Below, piece by piece: positions 25,652-34,513 of a stretch of 64,000 bases of DNA; the first letter of the stretch is position 1, and each line of letters begins with the position of its first letter. The stretch comes from Pedobacter foliorum (GTDB lineage: Bacteria > Bacteroidota > Bacteroidia > Sphingobacteriales > Sphingobacteriaceae). Position numbers and translations under genes: made by a program. The DNA lies in assembly GCF_013266735.1 (NCBI RefSeq), contig NZ_JABSNU010000019.1, positions 1 through 64,000 on the forward strand. The letters run 5' to 3'. The notes below the pieces were generated by a model. It was not told where the DNA came from, did not search any database, and saw only the letters and a program-made list of their open reading frames with translations.

Positions 25652-28600
25652 ATGCACTATAAATATACTTTTTTTAACCTGAAAAGGATATGTTTTCTGC
25701 CTGCCATTTTTCTGCTTATGCAGCCGGCACAGTCAAAAACATTGGTAAACAGTTACTTCGGTGAAAATGCTAAGGCGCCTAATGAGACCTTGGTAAACAT
25801 CTTTTTACAATTGAGCAAGCAAACGAACTATAAGTTTAGCTATAGTGAGGCGGTAATTGCCGATAAGAAAACATATCCTGTTAGCTACTCTAAACCACTT
25901 AAAGAGGTGCTTAAAGATCTGTCGGAAAAAGCTGATTTTAGCTATAGTATTGTTGAAAATCTGGTGCTAATTAGCAAGAATAAAAAAGATAAAGCTGCCT
26001 CCATTGTGTCGCCTCAGCAGATCATAAGGGGTAAGGTGTTGGACGAAAAAGATATGCCGCTTTCCGGAGCAACAGTTAGAGAGCCTGGAACAAAAAATGG
26101 CGTAAGTACCAATGCGAAAGGAGAGTTTGAAATTAAGACGGCTAAAGGGAAAACATTAGAAATATCCTTTATAGGGTATAAAAATAAGCTGGTTACCGTA
26201 GATGCCGATTTACTTACCATTAAACTGGAACCTGATGCATCAAATCTGGGCGAAGTTTTAGTTGTAGGTTATGGAAAACAAACAAAAAAGGATGTAACAG
26301 GGTCAGTTACCCAACTAGATGAAAAGAGCTTCAGGCAAGGAGTTGTAGTATCTGCAGATAACTTATTACAGGGTAAGGTTGCCGGTGTAAGGGTAGTGAA
26401 CAGTAGTGGCGAGCCTGGTGGTGGGGTTGATGTAACTATCCGTGGTGTAGGCTCAATCAGAAGCGGAAGCACACCTCTTTTTGTAGTAGATGGAGTTCCT
26501 TTGACTAACGACGATGTAAGTCCGACCGGACAAAATGTAGGATTCGGATCATCGAAGGCAAAGAACCCGCTTAACTTTTTAAATACAAGTGATATTGAAT
26601 CTATCTCTGTTTTAAAAGACGCTTCTGCTGCGGCAATTTACGGAGCCCGTGGATCCAACGGTGTAGTTATTGTAACCACCAAAAAAGGGAAAAAAGGAGA
26701 AGCTTCTTTCACGGCCGATTCTTATCTTGGCCTTTCTACTGTAGCGCATAAGCTTGATTTGCTTTCTGCAGATGAATATCGTAAGGCAATTACTGAGAAG
26801 GCTTTTGATCATGGGGGCAACACCGATTGGCAGGATGTGATTTACCGTCGTGCTCAAACAAGAAACAATTCGTTGTCGTTTTCAAAACAAACCAATTCCG
26901 GGAATTATTATGTGTCTGCGGCGCAAATGGATCAGGAAGGTATTGTAAAGAACAGTGATTTCAGACGTACTTCAGGCAGGATTAATGCTTCTGAGTCTTT
27001 TCTGGATAACCAGCGTTTAAAAATTGGCGTAAATCTTACCGCAAGTGAAACAAAAGATGATGGTGTTCCAACCAGTGATGACGGGGGGTCTAATGGTCAG
27101 TTAATTATACAAACACTAATGTCCAACCCAACTCGTCCGGTCTTTGACGAAAATGGTAAGTACACAAATTTCAATATGAATGCGCATTATAACCCGGCTT
27201 ATTTGTTAAGCGTTTATCGGGACAGGACACGCACATTAAGGGTTCTTGGAAATATGGATCTTTCTTTCAGAATATTGAAAGGTCTTGAATACAAATTTAA
27301 TCTCGGTTTAGATCGTTCTGTAGCAGAAAGGAATACTACGATCTTCCCTAACCTTACCGATATTAATCCAACGGGGAAGTATGTCCAGTACAATTTAAAC
27401 TCCAAAAGCACACTTATGGAGCACTATCTGAATTATAATTTGTTAGAAGGTAAACACAAACTGGAAGTTCTTGGCGGATTCTCTTATCAGAAGTTTGAGA
27501 GGGGAGGGAATAGCTTTAGCATTGATGGGATAGCTGCTGAAAGTTCAGGTGTTTTGCCTGAAAATAATCCAGGCTTTGCTGGGAAACAAACAGGGGTATT
27601 CGGATTTGCACAGGAAAATGAGTTGCAGTCGTTTTTCTCAAGGGTTAACTATTCGTATGCAAATAAATACCTGTTAACAGCTTCCGTACGTGCTGATGGT
27701 TCTACCCGTTTCGGAAAGAACAACAAGTATGGTTACTTTCCTTCTTTTGCACTTGGCTGGAACATGTCGCAGGAAGATTTTCTGAAAGATGTTCCTTTCC
27801 TTGACAACCTAAAATTAAGAGCTAGCTGGGGCCAGACTGGTAACCAGGAGGTTGAAAATAAAATCACAAAGGCGAGCTATGCATTGTCGACTGGCGATGG
27901 ATACTACTTGTATAATGATTTAGCTCTGGTAAATGGTATATCTGTAACCCGAACACCAAATCCTGATTTAAAGTGGGAAGTAGTAACTCAATATAATGTA
28001 GGATTGGATTTTGAGCTATGGAAAGGGAAATTGTATGGAACATTGGATTACTTCAAAAAAACCACAACTGACGCTATCCTTAATATTCCTTCACAAGTTT
28101 TAAGTCCAACCAATACGGTATGGGTAAATATTGATGGTAAAATTGTAAATAAAGGGTTTGAGTTTATGCTTGGCTCAAGGCTGATCGATAACGGTAATTT
28201 CACCTGGTCAATTGATGCCAACGGTGCTACGCTCCAAAATAAAATTGAAAATCTACCGGTTTCAGAAATCCTGTCGGGAACTATATCTGGTCCTGGACAA
28301 TCAGGAGTAGCAGCTAATATTTATAAAAGTGGTTACGCTGCGGGTTCATTTTACTTATTGGAGCATATCGGTTATGATGATAAAGGAGCTAATATCTTCA
28401 AGGATGTTAACAATGACGGGGTAATCAATAACAATGACCGTGTAATTATCGAAGGGGCAATTCCGAAATTTACCTATGGTTTTAATAGTCAGATGACTTA
28501 CAGAAATTTCGACTTCTCCTTTTCAATCATAGGGCAGTCAGGAGGTTATTTAGTAAATAATACAGGCTTAAATGCATTGAATATTAATAACCTGGCTTCA

Positions 28601-28930
28601 GACAGAAACGTTTCTACCCGTTATTTTAAATCAGGGGCTAATCCAGCAAATCCCCCTCAACTTTCTACGCTCTACTTAGAGAAATCAGATTTCCTAAGGC
28701 TAAATTCTGCACGTCTGGGTTATAATTTTAAGTTCAGCAAGCTTACCTGGCTTAATGGTTTAGGCATTTATGTTACCGGACAAAATTTATTTACAATCAC
28801 TAATTACAGTGGTTACGATCCATTAATTAACAGCCCAAAATCGAGTGGTGGAAATCAATCATTGGGTATAGATTATTCCAGCTATCCAACTGCAAAAACG
28901 TTTCTTTTTGGCGCAACTATAAAATTATAA
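25652..28930 (+). CDS. SusC/RagA-type TonB-dependent outer-membrane receptor with STN domain
   Basis: 1092 aa. Order: signal peptide (about 1-29), STN/secretin-like signalling domain (about 35-108, LSKQTNYKFSYSEAVIADKKTYPVS), carboxypeptidase-like regulatory domain (about 125-195, IRGKVLDEKDMPLSGATV), and plug with the SusC signature GEVLVVGYGKQTKKDVTGSV and DASAAAIYGARGSNGVVIVTTKKGK. The C-terminal beta-barrel runs from about 350 to the terminal phenylalanine-containing strand. The STN domain marks receptors that also signal through FecR and the sigma factor. Paired with SusD 2 bp downstream. It imports a glycan or other large ligand; no enzyme nearby tells which. Confidence 0.96.
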   Translation: MHYKYTFFNLKRICFLPAIFLLMQPAQSKTLVNSYFGENAKAPNETLVNIFLQLSKQTNYKFSYSEAVIADKKTYPVSYSKPLKEVLKDLSEKADFSYSIVENLVLISKNKKDKAASIVSPQQIIRGKVLDEKDMPLSGATVREPGTKNGVSTNAKGEFEIKTAKGKTLEISFIGYKNKLVTVDADLLTIKLEPDASNLGEVLVVGYGKQTKKDVTGSVTQLDEKSFRQGVVVSADNLLQGKVAGVRVVNSSGEPGGGVDVTIRGVGSIRSGSTPLFVVDGVPLTNDDVSPTGQNVGFGSSKAKNPLNFLNTSDIESISVLKDASAAAIYGARGSNGVVIVTTKKGKKGEASFTADSYLGLSTVAHKLDLLSADEYRKAITEKAFDHGGNTDWQDVIYRRAQTRNNSLSFSKQTNSGNYYVSAAQMDQEGIVKNSDFRRTSGRINASESFLDNQRLKIGVNLTASETKDDGVPTSDDGGSNGQLIIQTLMSNPTRPVFDENGKYTNFNMNAHYNPAYLLSVYRDRTRTLRVLGNMDLSFRILKGLEYKFNLGLDRSVAERNTTIFPNLTDINPTGKYVQYNLNSKSTLMEHYLNYNLLEGKHKLEVLGGFSYQKFERGGNSFSIDGIAAESSGVLPENNPGFAGKQTGVFGFAQENELQSFFSRVNYSYANKYLLTASVRADGSTRFGKNNKYGYFPSFALGWNMSQEDFLKDVPFLDNLKLRASWGQTGNQEVENKITKASYALSTGDGYYLYNDLALVNGISVTRTPNPDLKWEVVTQYNVGLDFELWKGKLYGTLDYFKKTTTDAILNIPSQVLSPTNTVWVNIDGKIVNKGFEFMLGSRLIDNGNFTWSIDANGATLQNKIENLPVSEILSGTISGPGQSGVAANIYKSGYAAGSFYLLEHIGYDDKGANIFKDVNNDGVINNNDRVIIEGAIPKFTYGFNSQMTYRNFDFSFSIIGQSGGYLVNNTGLNALNINNLASDRNVSTRYFKSGANPANPPQLSTLYLEKSDFLRLNSARLGYNFKFSKLTWLNGLGIYVTGQNLFTITNYSGYDPLINSPKSSGGNQSLGIDYSSYPTAKTFLFGATIKL

Positions 28931-28932
28931 AG

Positions 28933-30693
28933 ATGAAAACAAACAAACTATTTAGAGCAAGAAATATCATATTTCTACTTGGTGCCTTGTTTCTTACCAA
29001 TTGTACAAAATTAAACGAGGTTGTGCTTGATGAAGTATTAGGTGAAGACGCCTCCAATCCTGCGGGTGCTTTAGCCGCTGCTTACGACAGGTTAGGTGAC
29101 GGAACCTTTGTAGATCATGGAGGTGTATTTTCATTACAGGAATACACTACAGATGAGGCCCTTCTGCCTACACGGGGGAGCGACTGGGGTGACGGCGGTA
29201 AATGGCGATCTATGCATGAGTTTACCTGGGCTGCCGATAACCCTATTGTAACGGACAACTGGAATATGCTTACCAACGGGATCACCAGATCATTAACGGC
29301 TATAAAAGCAAACAGCACAGGCACTGGTGCGCAAAAAGACCTTTTTCTTGCTGAAGCTAAAGGCTTATTAGCCTACTATACCTATACTACTCTTGATCTC
29401 TTTGGGCAAGCCCCTTACCGTGATCCTGCTAATGAAAAGGCTCCGCTCGAAATTAAACAGGCGGGGTCAGCAATAGATGAGCTTATAACAGAGGTAGAAG
29501 GTTTAATCCCAAGCCTGGCGTCTCTCGGAGAGCAATCTACCCATAATGGAAGATTTACTAAAGAAGCGGCTTACGGCTTATTAGCTAATATGTACCTAAA
29601 CCGTGCAGTATATAAAGATCGCTATGCTGCTTCTTTTAATTTTAACGAGAAGTCGGTAAACAGCAATGATTCTGATATGGATAAGGTTATCTATTACACC
29701 TCATTATTGATCAATCCTGGCAAATTCCGTCTAGAAAGTAATTATTTCGACAACTTCGCTATCAAAAATTCGGGTGGTTCTGAACTTATCTTTGTGGTCG
29801 TGCAAAAAATAGATTACATCAGAAATGGCTCTAATTCTTTTGCCTATGTTGGGGTAGAACGTAACCAAAAACCGTCTCCTGCAAATAGGGGAACTAATGC
29901 GGCATGTATCAGTCCGGAATTTTATGCTACCTGGAACGGAAACCATGATGATCCAAGATTCTCCCGAAAATATCAGTATAGTGATGGAACCTGGTTTATG
30001 AATGATGCAGTAGGGAGTGTGCCTGCAACAGATATCGTTCCTAAAAGTAATAATCTGCCGTGGTTTCATTTCAATCGTGGTATCATGGTAGGTCCTCAAT
30101 ACGGCCCTAAACTTACCTCTACAGGTGGTTTTGAAATGACTGACAATGGAAGGATTAAAGTTTCTGAACTTTATATGGAAAAAAGCACAGGTACACGGAT
30201 GGATTTTACTCCTGAGCTTAATTTTACTAATCCTACCCAAGCTGTATTTGCTCAAAATCAGATCAATAGAGGAGCGCGAGTATTTAAGTTTGAGTTTGAT
30301 CCTGAGGAAGGAAATGGAACTAGTAATGTCGATATTCCATTGTTCCGTTTAGGAGTTATTTATACAATGAGGGCGGAAGCTTATTTCCGTAAAGGACAAA
30401 CTGCATTGGCATTAAGCGATATTAATACTTTGCGTACCTCAAGAAAAAGAGAGTCGCTTTATGGAGATGCACCAGGTGTAGCAATATTGTCACTTGATGA
30501 AGCTACCCTTTATAAAGAAATTGCTTTTGAAACTTATTGGGAAATGTTCAGAAGACCGCAGATGATACGTTTTGGGAAGTATGAGCTTCCATTTAGTGCA
30601 AAGCCTACATCTCAACCAACCAGAAGGATATTTCCAATACCTCAATCAACGTTAGATGTAACCAAGGCCTTTCATCAAAATCAAGGATATTAA
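28933..30693 (+). CDS. SusD/RagB-family outer-membrane lipoprotein
   Basis: 586 aa. The lipobox is LFLTNC with the acylated Cys at about residue 24. It has the helical TPR scaffold of SusD proteins: the early GEDASNPAGALAAAYDRLGDGTF, then LAEAKGLLAYYTYTTLDLFGQAPYRD and ANMYLNRAVYKDR. The C-terminal RagB part contains IYTMRAEAYFRKGQTALALSDINTLRTSR and FETYWEMFRRPQMIRFGKYE. It caps the SusC barrel at the cell surface and binds the ligand. It starts 2 bp after susC and ends with a strong terminator. Confidence 0.96.
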   Translation: MKTNKLFRARNIIFLLGALFLTNCTKLNEVVLDEVLGEDASNPAGALAAAYDRLGDGTFVDHGGVFSLQEYTTDEALLPTRGSDWGDGGKWRSMHEFTWAADNPIVTDNWNMLTNGITRSLTAIKANSTGTGAQKDLFLAEAKGLLAYYTYTTLDLFGQAPYRDPANEKAPLEIKQAGSAIDELITEVEGLIPSLASLGEQSTHNGRFTKEAAYGLLANMYLNRAVYKDRYAASFNFNEKSVNSNDSDMDKVIYYTSLLINPGKFRLESNYFDNFAIKNSGGSELIFVVVQKIDYIRNGSNSFAYVGVERNQKPSPANRGTNAACISPEFYATWNGNHDDPRFSRKYQYSDGTWFMNDAVGSVPATDIVPKSNNLPWFHFNRGIMVGPQYGPKLTSTGGFEMTDNGRIKVSELYMEKSTGTRMDFTPELNFTNPTQAVFAQNQINRGARVFKFEFDPEEGNGTSNVDIPLFRLGVIYTMRAEAYFRKGQTALALSDINTLRTSRKRESLYGDAPGVAILSLDEATLYKEIAFETYWEMFRRPQMIRFGKYELPFSAKPTSQPTRRIFPIPQSTLDVTKAFHQNQGY

Positions 30694-30722
30694 GGTTGTT
30701 TCAGACTTAACATAATTTAGTA

Positions 30723-30765
30723 GGGTTGTCAGGGAGTAAATTAGTCCCAGACAACCCTTTTTTTT
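30723..30765 (+). terminator. Terminator of the sigma-FecR-SusC-SusD cassette
   Basis: GGGTTGTC (30723-30730) pairs perfectly with GACAACCC (30750-30757), with an inner GGGA/TCCC pair, followed by eight T. The next gene is convergent. Confidence 0.92.
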
Positions 30766-30768
30766 GAA

Positions 30769-31833
30769 TTAGTTATACTCAAACGGCAGTTGGTCGCCGA
30801 TCCTTTTACCTCCCCAAAAACCTTGGATAAAAAAGCTTCGATAATCCACATAACTACCTTTGCTATCTACCATAGCTTCATCCAAAAAGAGTCTGACAAT
30901 TGATCCATGTTTACCCATCCACTGAGTGATCGTTTTTTTATCATCAGGGTTATCGGAGATCAAAGCCTTTCCTTTATTTAAAACAACATAGAGACGGGTT
31001 TTGAATTTTAATTTAACAAAATTACTATCGGTTCTATTGATGTATTTTTCCATGTCTACAGGTATAGGGGCTAGTTGTAGTGGTTGTATGTTATTCATTA
31101 CCTCATGGGTAACAAATCCTTCTTGTGTTAACGTATTTTTGTAAAGGGATCTTAAGTAATGCATAAGGGATCCTTCGTAGGCTTCTTTTCTGTTGGCAAT
31201 CCAGTCATTTTTTTCATTATCAGACCCTTCAAGATTTTCGAACATAGATTCACCATCGTAACTTGTAACACCGGTTTCTTTGTTGTAACGGAAGTTTCTG
31301 AGTAGGTATTTGATGCGATAGCCCAAGCTTTTGTTTTCAATAATTAGGAAGTCATCAGTTGTAGCCTCAAGAATCTTTTTTATGGTCGAGAAATCAAGTA
31401 TTTCCAGGTTTAATATCTTACACTGCTTTGCATTCTCAGATTCTCCCAGAAAATTTTTAAGAAATATTTTTATGTTCTCCTTTCGTTGAGAATTATTTCC
31501 GATTACTACCTCACGTAAAATTGTAGGTTTGTCTATCATTATGATATTTAATGAGATAGATTGGTTCTGGATAATAACGTTTTGTTTTTTAGAACTATAA
31601 CCAATCATACTCACGATAACCTGATAGGTGCCGGGTTTGATATTTGAGAATTTAAACTCACCTTGGGCATTGGTTACTGTGCCTTTTTGTGATCCGTCAA
31701 TGAAAACTGTAGCCCGTTCGATGGCTTCGTTCTTTCCGTTGAGTACTGTGCCGGTTATGTTAAAGACTTCTTGGGCTTTTAATATGCCTGAGCAGATTAA
31801 AATAATAAAGATCGAGAGTGTAATTCGTTTCAT
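30769..31833 (-). CDS. Exported protein with carboxypeptidase-like regulatory domain
   Basis: 354 aa. The signal peptide (about 1-20, ITLSIFIILICSGILKAQE) is followed by a CarboxypepD-regulatory-like beta-sandwich (about 24-105: FNITGTVLNGKNEAIERATVFIDGSQKGTVTNAQGEFKFSNIKPGTYQV). About 240 residues of unassigned sequence follow, rich in aromatic and charged residues. The N-terminal domain is shared with SusC proteins, but there is no plug or barrel, so this is not a receptor fragment. It is probably anchored in the periplasm or outer membrane. It is convergent with susD and stands alone; its role is unknown. Confidence 0.83.
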   Translation of the reverse strand: MKRITLSIFIILICSGILKAQEVFNITGTVLNGKNEAIERATVFIDGSQKGTVTNAQGEFKFSNIKPGTYQVIVSMIGYSSKKQNVIIQNQSISLNIIMIDKPTILREVVIGNNSQRKENIKIFLKNFLGESENAKQCKILNLEILDFSTIKKILEATTDDFLIIENKSLGYRIKYLLRNFRYNKETGVTSYDGESMFENLEGSDNEKNDWIANRKEAYEGSLMHYLRSLYKNTLTQEGFVTHEVMNNIQPLQLAPIPVDMEKYINRTDSNFVKLKFKTRLYVVLNKGKALISDNPDDKKTITQWMGKHGSIVRLFLDEAMVDSKGSYVDYRSFFIQGFWGGKRIGDQLPFEYN

Positions 31834-31948
31834 TGTTAACGGGTTAGTAATAGCGATTAAGCTAATATAAAAGAAAAGGGTAGAGATTCAATAGAATAGG
31901 GGAGCTCAATCATTACTATAAACTTTATTTTTCATAGATTTATGCATT

Positions 31949-32356
31949 ATGAATAAATCTAACAGAAGGAAATTTATTGGAACAGCTGCTGCTCTGGCAG
32001 TTGGAACAGTTGCAACTGCTATGCCGTTAACAAGTATGAAAAAAAATTACCCGGTGGTACACCATGTGTTTTTCTGGTTGAAAAACCCAGAATCAAAAGA
32101 GGATCGTGATAAATTGGTTGCAGGTGTGAAAGCACTTTCAAAAATCCCGACAGTACGTGAATTGCATGTGGGTATAGTTGCCAGTACAGAGAAACGAGAT
32201 GTTATTGATAGCAGCTGGGGAGTATCAGAACTAATGTTCTTTAGTGATCTTGAGGGGCAGGCAACGTATCAGACACATCCAATACACATGGAGTTTATAA
32301 AAAACTATAGCCATTTGTGGGAGAAAGTGATTGTTTATGATGCAGTTGAAGCTTAA
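31949..32356 (+). CDS. Dabb (stress-responsive alpha/beta barrel) protein with Tat-like signal
   Basis: 135 aa. The N-terminus MNKSNRRKFIGTAAALAVGTVATAMP is a twin-arginine-type signal (RRKFI). The rest is one Dabb ferredoxin-like domain: VVHHVFFWLKNPESKEDRDKLVAGVKALSKIP and then the conserved MFFSDLEGQATYQTHPIHMEFI. Dabb proteins dimerise into a barrel; a few are enzymes, most have no known function. Export by Tat suggests folding before translocation, perhaps with a cofactor. It precedes a small membrane protein by 84 bp. Confidence 0.86.
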   Translation: MNKSNRRKFIGTAAALAVGTVATAMPLTSMKKNYPVVHHVFFWLKNPESKEDRDKLVAGVKALSKIPTVRELHVGIVASTEKRDVIDSSWGVSELMFFSDLEGQATYQTHPIHMEFIKNYSHLWEKVIVYDAVEA

Positions 32357-32440
32357 AATAGAATCATTTTAAATATCATTTAGTAACTGGCTATTACATA
32401 AAGCATAAAGTAATTACTTAAGTTTGAAAGAAAAACCGTT

Positions 32441-32875
32441 ATGAATTTTTATCACATTTTAAAGAGTGCACACTCAGGATGGCGTTATATCGTCTTAATT
32501 TTATTGGTATTGGCAATTGTAAGCGCTATTGTAGGGTGGCTTGGGAAAAAACCATATACAGAAGGAAATAGAAAATTGAATGTGTTTACTTTAATCTTTG
32601 TGCATACCCAAATTTTATTTGGTTTGGTGCTGTATTTTGTAAGCCCTCTAGTTGAAGCGGGAATAAGATACTGGAAGATGGAGCATATTGCGATGATGAT
32701 TTTTGCTGCTATTTTAGTTACTGTAGGCAATGCAAGATCAAAAAGAGTAGCCGATCCATCGACTAAACATCGTACTATAGCATTATATTTTGGATTAGGA
32801 TTAATTGTAATTATTGCATCGATTATTCAGATGACAATGGTAGATCCTAGCCGTAGTTTTTTTGGAGTTTCATAA
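32441..32875 (+). CDS. Small four-helix membrane protein, cytochrome-b-like
   Basis: 144 aa with four membrane helices (about 15-35, 46-66, 82-100, 116-136). Histidines lie at helix ends or inside (SAHSGWR, FVHTQILFG, MEHIAMM), which could bind haem, but no c-type motif is present. Homologues I remember from Bacteroidetes carry no confirmed function. The upstream Dabb gene may be cotranscribed. Call the fold secure and the haem binding unproven. Confidence 0.7.
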   Translation: MNFYHILKSAHSGWRYIVLILLVLAIVSAIVGWLGKKPYTEGNRKLNVFTLIFVHTQILFGLVLYFVSPLVEAGIRYWKMEHIAMMIFAAILVTVGNARSKRVADPSTKHRTIALYFGLGLIVIIASIIQMTMVDPSRSFFGVS

Positions 32876-32890
32876 ATTTCACAATTTAAT

Positions 32891-32920
32891 TTTGTTTAGT
32901 AAGATTTATTTATATTTTTG
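32891..32920 (+). promoter_or_regulatory. trp operon promoter
   Basis: TTTG at 32891-32894, 18 bp, TATTTTTG at 32913-32920: an exact fit to the Bacteroidetes promoter pattern. Transcription should begin near 32926-32927, practically at the leader-peptide ATG, so that message would be leaderless. Confidence 0.65.
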
Positions 32921-32926
32921 TTGCAC

Positions 32927-33004
32927 ATGATTAACAATATACATACTTGGCAATGGCGTGGTAATTCTGAAAAGAGTTTCGTCGTAACCTTGTGTACCTT
33001 ATAG
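32927..33004 (+). CDS. trpL: trp operon leader peptide (25 aa)
   Basis: A 25-residue frame starts MINNIHTWQWRG and ends in TAG at 33002. It carries two Trp codons, at positions 8 and 10 (32948-32950 and 32954-32956), against a very low background frequency of Trp. It is followed by a hairpin-plus-T-run terminator at 33033 and then trpE. This is the standard transcription-attenuation layout: when charged tRNA-Trp is scarce the ribosome stalls on the Trp codons and the terminator does not form. It sits directly after an excellent promoter. No peptide product needs to be functional; its translation is the signal. Confidence 0.82.
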   Translation: MINNIHTWQWRGNSEKSFVVTLCTL

Positions 33005-33032
33005 TTTATCAACCTAAACCAAACCACATTGT

Positions 33033-33065
33033 AAAACCCGACGTAACCACACGCCGGGTTTTTTT
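33033..33065 (+). terminator. Attenuator terminator of the trp operon
   Basis: CCCG (33037-33040) pairs with CGGG (33055-33058) and CGT (33042-33044) with ACG (33051-33053), with one A-C mismatch and loop AACCAC; A-T pairs extend the base and seven T follow. A candidate competing pair is CGTCG at 32980-32984, inside the leader frame, with CGACG at 33039-33043 in the 5' arm, which would prevent the terminator. Confidence 0.85.
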
Positions 33066-33108
33066 ATGATCCGGCAATTTGAATAAATGAATTGAAACAA
33101 ATGTTATT

Positions 33109-34512
33109 ATGAATAATTATACCATTAACACAACTTATAAAAAGAGACTTGCAGATACCACTACTCCGGTAAGTATTTACCTGAGGTTGAGAGATGTATT
33201 TCCGAATACAATTTTATTGGAAAGCTCCGACTATCATAGCCGTGAGAACTCAATGAGTTATGTGTGTGCTGAACCTGTTGCCGGTATCATACTACAGGAT
33301 GGAGTCTTGTCGTCTTATTTTCCTGATGGGAGGAAAGAGGAGAAAACGGAGTTTGTATTAACCAAAGAGATTGATGCTTTTAAAGCTGCTTTTACACCTG
33401 ATGTAATTGAAGGCAATAGGCATATTTCGAGTGGTTTGTTTGGGTATTTTACATGGAATGCTGTACAGCATTTTGAAGATATAACATTCTCTTCTGAAAC
33501 ACCGAAAGGTGAAGAGATTCCTACAATGCAGTATCATATTTATAGATATATCATTGCCATTGATCACTTCCGTAATGAAATCACCTTGTTTAAAAACAGA
33601 TTTAATGGTGATGATAATGAGGATCTGGAAAAGATGGAATACATTATACAGAACAAAAACTATCCGGAATATAGCTTTAGAACGAATGGTGAAGAGCACT
33701 CCAATCTGACAAATGAGGACTTCATGAACATGGTTGATAAACTTAAGAAGCACATATTGCGTGGAGATGTTTTTCAAATAGTTCCTTCACGGGCATATAA
33801 TCAGGCTTTTTTAGGGGATGAATTTAATGTTTACAGGTGTTTAAGGTCAATAAACCCTTCTCCATATCTATTTTATTTTGACTATGGAAGTTTTAAGCTT
33901 TTTGGTTCATCGCCAGAAGCTCAAATAACCATAAAGAATAATGTAGCTAATATTTTTCCTATTGCAGGTACCTTTAAGCGTACAGGAAATGATATTGAGG
34001 ATGCAGAACAAGCAAAAAAATTAGAGGAGGATCCTAAAGAAAGTGCCGAGCATGTAATGTTGGTAGATTTAGCAAGGAACGACCTTAGCAGACATTGCAG
34101 TGGTGTTGAGGTGAAGTCTTTTAAAGAGGTTCAATACTATTCTCACTTGATTCACCTGGTTTCTAAAGTTAGTGGTAACCTAGAGGAAAATGTATCTGCT
34201 TTTAAGGTTGTTGCTGATACTTATCCGGCAGGAACATTAAGTGGTGCTCCTAAATATAGAGCGATGCAGTTGATTGATGAGAATGAAGGGCTTGGAAGAA
34301 ACTTTTATGCCGGAGCACTTGGCTACATGGGCTTTAATGATGAGTTTAATCATTGCATTATGATCAGGACGTTTATGAGTAAAAATAATCAATTGCACTA
34401 CAGGGCTGGTGCAGGTATTGTTGCCGATTCCATTCCTGAAAACGAACTGAATGAAGTAAATAACAAAATTGCTGCTTTGCGCAGGGCAATTGAAATGGCT
34501 ACGCAAATTTAA
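33109..34512 (+). CDS. trpE: Anthranilate synthase component I
   Basis: 467 aa. The chorismate-binding enzyme converts chorismate to anthranilate, using ammonia from TrpG. The N-terminal feedback region carries LLESSDYHSRENSMSYVCAEP. Catalytic-domain landmarks are GDVFQIVPSR, PYLFYFDYGSFKLFGSSPEA, PIAGTFKRTGNDIEDAEQA, HVMLVDLARNDLSRHC and TYPAGTLSGAPKYRAMQLI. The Trp leader peptide and attenuator directly upstream, and the following trpG and trpC, decide for TrpE over the similar PabB. Expected to be inhibited by tryptophan. Confidence 0.96.
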   Translation: MNNYTINTTYKKRLADTTTPVSIYLRLRDVFPNTILLESSDYHSRENSMSYVCAEPVAGIILQDGVLSSYFPDGRKEEKTEFVLTKEIDAFKAAFTPDVIEGNRHISSGLFGYFTWNAVQHFEDITFSSETPKGEEIPTMQYHIYRYIIAIDHFRNEITLFKNRFNGDDNEDLEKMEYIIQNKNYPEYSFRTNGEEHSNLTNEDFMNMVDKLKKHILRGDVFQIVPSRAYNQAFLGDEFNVYRCLRSINPSPYLFYFDYGSFKLFGSSPEAQITIKNNVANIFPIAGTFKRTGNDIEDAEQAKKLEEDPKESAEHVMLVDLARNDLSRHCSGVEVKSFKEVQYYSHLIHLVSKVSGNLEENVSAFKVVADTYPAGTLSGAPKYRAMQLIDENEGLGRNFYAGALGYMGFNDEFNHCIMIRTFMSKNNQLHYRAGAGIVADSIPENELNEVNNKIAALRRAIEMATQI

Positions 34513-34513
34513 G

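Noticed and set aside
29731..30255. 174-codon antisense frame inside susD
   Set aside because: Covers conserved SusD coding sequence and shows no protein-like pattern.
888..33020. Shared 13-mer ATCAACCTAAACC after tRNA-like gene 1 and in the trp leader
   Set aside because: Exact 13-base matches are expected by chance in 64 kb of AT-rich DNA; flanks do not align.
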